A stretch of DNA of 54,115 bases, taken from Deinococcales bacterium. GTDB taxonomy: Bacteria > Deinococcota > Deinococci > Deinococcales > JAAFIG01. The DNA is taken from positions 1 to 54,115 of the forward strand of contig JANYHH010000113.1 of the NCBI GenBank assembly GCA_025359505.1, given 5' to 3'. The notes below the pieces were generated by a model, which did no database searches, was not told the origin of the DNA, and was given only the letters and a program-made list of their open reading frames with translations. This document shows, one piece after another, positions 52,085 to 54,115 of the stretch. The translations under genes and the position numbers were made by a program. Each line of letters opens with the position of its first letter. The first letter of the stretch is position 1.

Positions 52085-52971
52085 TCGAGGATCGGCTGAA
52101 CCGCTGGCTGGCGGCGAGTCTCGAGGTGCTGCCGAGCCTGTTGCTGACGGTGCTGTGCGCGTTGCTGGCGCTGTGGCTGATGCGACGACTGGCGGCCAAG
52201 GTCACGGTCAGTCAGGGCTTCACGCGCCGCACCGTGCGAACCGACACCCTGCGCGGTGTGCTGACCAGCGCGTTGACAGTCGTAATTTACGTGGTCGGCG
52301 GCGCAGCGATTCTCGGCGAACTCGGCGTCAACGTCGCAGCGCTGCTGGCGGGCGTCAGCATCTTCGGACTGGCGATCAGCTTCGGGGCGCAGAGTTTGGT
52401 GAAAGACGTGATTACCGGGTTCTTCGTGCTGTTGGAAGATCAGTACGGTGTTGGCGACGTGATTCGCGTCAACGGCCAAGCTGGACTTTCTGGCGCGGTC
52501 GAAAGCCTGAACCTACGCGTGACCGTGCTGCGCGACCTCGACGGGACGGCTCACGTGATTCCCAACTCTGAAATCAAAACCGTCAGCGTGCTCTCTAAAG
52601 ACTGGGCTAGGGTCGTCGGCGATATCGACGTGCCGCACGATTACCCGCTCGAGGACGCGCTCAAAACACTGCTCGAGGTTGCCAATGGTTTACACGACGA
52701 TCCCGCGTGGCGGGACAAGTTCCTCGAGCGGCCAGAAATGCTCGGCGTGCAAACCCTCAGCGCTGCCAACGTGACGATTCGCATTTTGATGAAAGTTCAG
52801 CCCAAAGAGCAGTGGGGCGTATCACGCGAGTTCAAACGCCGCGTTAAAAACGCGCTCGAGGGGCTGGGTGTTCGGTCGTCACTGCCACAGATGAGCCTCG
52901 CGCTGCCAGCCGCCTTGCAGGTCGGTGACTCGAGCAGTGCTGGCTCGAGCAGCCCAAGCGAAGCGCGTTGA
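52081..52971 (+). CDS. small-conductance mechanosensitive channel (MscS family)
   Basis: 296 residues. Three membrane helices; the pore helix is the Gly/Ala-rich LLAGVSIFGLAISFGAQSLVKD (in two parts, about 95-116), followed by the beta domain with GVGDVIRVNG and RDLDGTAHVIPNSEI, and an alpha/beta tail ending in a Ser-rich stretch. Opens on membrane tension to release solutes. GTG 52081 overlaps the plsX stop, so the two are co-translated. Confidence 0.92.
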   Translation: MIEDRLNRWLAASLEVLPSLLLTVLCALLALWLMRRLAAKVTVSQGFTRRTVRTDTLRGVLTSALTVVIYVVGGAAILGELGVNVAALLAGVSIFGLAISFGAQSLVKDVITGFFVLLEDQYGVGDVIRVNGQAGLSGAVESLNLRVTVLRDLDGTAHVIPNSEIKTVSVLSKDWARVVGDIDVPHDYPLEDALKTLLEVANGLHDDPAWRDKFLERPEMLGVQTLSAANVTIRILMKVQPKEQWGVSREFKRRVKNALEGLGVRSSLPQMSLALPAALQVGDSSSAGSSSPSEAR

Positions 52972-52989
52972 GCGCCGTCGATAACCGCT

Positions 52990-54115
52990 CTACGCTCCGC
53001 CGGGTTTGGGCAGCAGCGGCGGGATGAAACCGCCCGACTCTGGTTTGCTGCTCGGTGGTTTGACTGGCTCGCGCTCCTGCTCCACGGGCGGCAGTGGGAA
53101 GCCCTCGATCAAGAGCTGCACTTCCTCGCCCGTCAGCGTTTCGCGCTCGAACAAGCCATTCACCACGCGCAGTACAGCCTCGCGGTTCGTCTCGAGCAGG
53201 GTTTTGACGCGGCTGTACTGATCTTCGATGATCTCGCGCACTTCGGCGTCGATGGCTTTGGCGGTCGCATCGCTGTAATTGCGGCTCTCGCTGGCGTACC
53301 CCAAGTAGCCCTCGCTCTCGACGATGTGTGCGACATGCCCGAGGCGTTCACTCATGCCCCACTCCGCCACCATCCGCCGGGCGATGCTCGTGCCCTGCTG
53401 GAAATCCTGCTGAGCGCCCGTGGTGACATCGCCGACGAACAGCTCCTCAGCCACGCGTCCGCCGAGCGTCGTGGCGATCTCGTCCAAAAGCCGCAACTTG
53501 GTGTAGTGCATCGTCTCAGTCGGCATCGGCAGCATGTACCCGCCAGCGCGGCCACGTGGCACGATCGTCAATTTATGCGTTTTGTTGGCCAGCGGTAGCA
53601 GGTTCGCCGTGACTGCGTGACCCGCCTCGTGATACGCCACCAATTGCCGATCCACCTCGAGCACCTGCTTGGATTTGCGGGCGGGCCCCATGCTGACCCG
53701 ATCCGACGCCTCATCCAAGTCCTTCATGCTGACTTTCCGGCGTCCAGCTCGAGCGGCTAGGAGCGCCGCCTCATTCAGTAGGTTCTCGAGATCCGCGCCC
53801 ACAAAGCCCGGTGTGCGCCGCGCCACGACCCTGAGATCCACGTTCTCCTCGAGCGGCTTCTTCCTCGAGTGAACCCTGAGAATCTCCTCTCTGCCTTTGA
53901 CATCCGGTGCGTCGACCACGACTTGCCGATCGAACCGTCCGGGTCGTAAGAGCGCCGCATCCAGCACATCCGGGCGGTTGGTCGCGGCGAGGATGATGAT
54001 GTCACTCTTGGTTTCAAAGCCGTCCATCTCGACTAATAATTGATTCAGTGTTTGTTCGCGCTCGTCGTTGCCTCCACCCATGCCGCTCCCGCGCTTCCTG
54101 CCCACGGCGTCGATC
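52990..54115 (-). CDS. ftsH: ATP-dependent zinc metalloprotease FtsH, C-terminal part (cut by window end)
   Basis: Membrane AAA+ protease. Present are the part after Walker B ([19 protein letters not shown]), the second region of homology [20 protein letters not shown], the zinc site HEAGH in [13 protein letters not shown], the [20 protein letters not shown] stretch with the third zinc ligand Asp, and a proline-rich end [10 protein letters not shown]. The frame is open to the window edge, so the N-terminal transmembrane part and Walker A lie beyond 54115. Convergent with mscS, 18 bases apart. Confidence 0.95.
   Translation of the reverse strand, partial: IDAVGRKRGSGMGGGNDEREQTLNQLLVEMDGFETKSDIIILAATNRPDVLDAALLRPGRFDRQVVVDAPDVKGREEILRVHSRKKPLEENVDLRVVARRTPGFVGADLENLLNEAALLAARAGRRKVSMKDLDEASDRVSMGPARKSKQVLEVDRQLVAYHEAGHAVTANLLPLANKTHKLTIVPRGRAGGYMLPMPTETMHYTKLRLLDEIATTLGGRVAEELFVGDVTTGAQQDFQQGTSIARRMVAEWGMSERLGHVAHIVESEGYLGYASESRNYSDATAKAIDAEVREIIEDQYSRVKTLLETNREAVLRVVNGLFERETLTGEEVQLLIEGFPLPPVEQEREPVKPPSSKPESGGFIPPLLPKPGGA

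Overview
This is a moderately GC-rich bacterial chromosome segment, about 60% G+C by eye. It most likely comes from the Deinococcota (Deinococcus/Thermus lineage). The pointers are: an R2-like ligand-binding oxidase; the bacillithiol enzyme BshC; an L25/Ctc ribosomal protein with C-terminal extension; a complete cytochrome c maturation (ccm) operon ending in a Rieske protein; a deoxynucleoside kinase; a type 2 ArgC; and many genes that start 6-7 nt after a TANNNT -10 box with no leader, a promoter style well known in Deinococcus and Thermus. I assign the phylum from gene content and promoter style, not from a marker-gene tree.

Layout. 1-440: end of an ISAs1-like transposase, then the SRP RNA gene with its own promoter and a cluster of palindromes. 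440-3463 (minus): pth, rplY/ctc and gatB. 3626-6810 (plus): SCP2 lipid-binding protein, zinc alcohol dehydrogenase, a secreted orphan and R2lox, possibly one lipid-oxidation module. 6912-10948: a metzincin-like lipoprotein, a MerR-like regulator and a VWA protein. 11191-11793: an AT-rich orphan that looks acquired. 11934-16588: FAD-linked oxidase, M20 amidohydrolase and a peptide-type ABC substrate-binding protein. 16806-24478: ccmABCDEFGH, a CcmI-like protein fused to a cytochrome c domain, and a Rieske protein, nearly all with overlapping start and stop codons. 24559-24745: two odd tRNA-Lys-like genes and a terminator.

24801-32990: DAHP synthase with an attenuator-like leader, a toxin-antitoxin pair whose toxin carries an in-frame amber codon, bshC, an MMPL exporter and a sulfurtransferase operon. 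33262-41294: uppP, a Gly/Gln-rich protein, a cupin, argC, a dNK and alaS with an unusual insertion of about 85 residues. 41510-54115: UbiA prenyltransferase, EamA transporter, TetR with a clear operator and its divergent target, small membrane proteins, HxlR, an FtsX-type permease, a 3D-domain protein, a membrane protein with an HRDC-like tail, a methyltransferase, plsX, mscS and the 3' part of ftsH.

Two properties run through the whole window. The palindrome CTCGAG occurs about 7-11 times per kb in the samples I counted (well under one per kb is expected), in genes and between them, much like the highly iterated palindrome of cyanobacteria. The intergenic gaps also hold several families of palindromic repeats (GTAGGGG... 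and CCCTCTCCC...). Both are useful as a background against which foreign DNA stands out.
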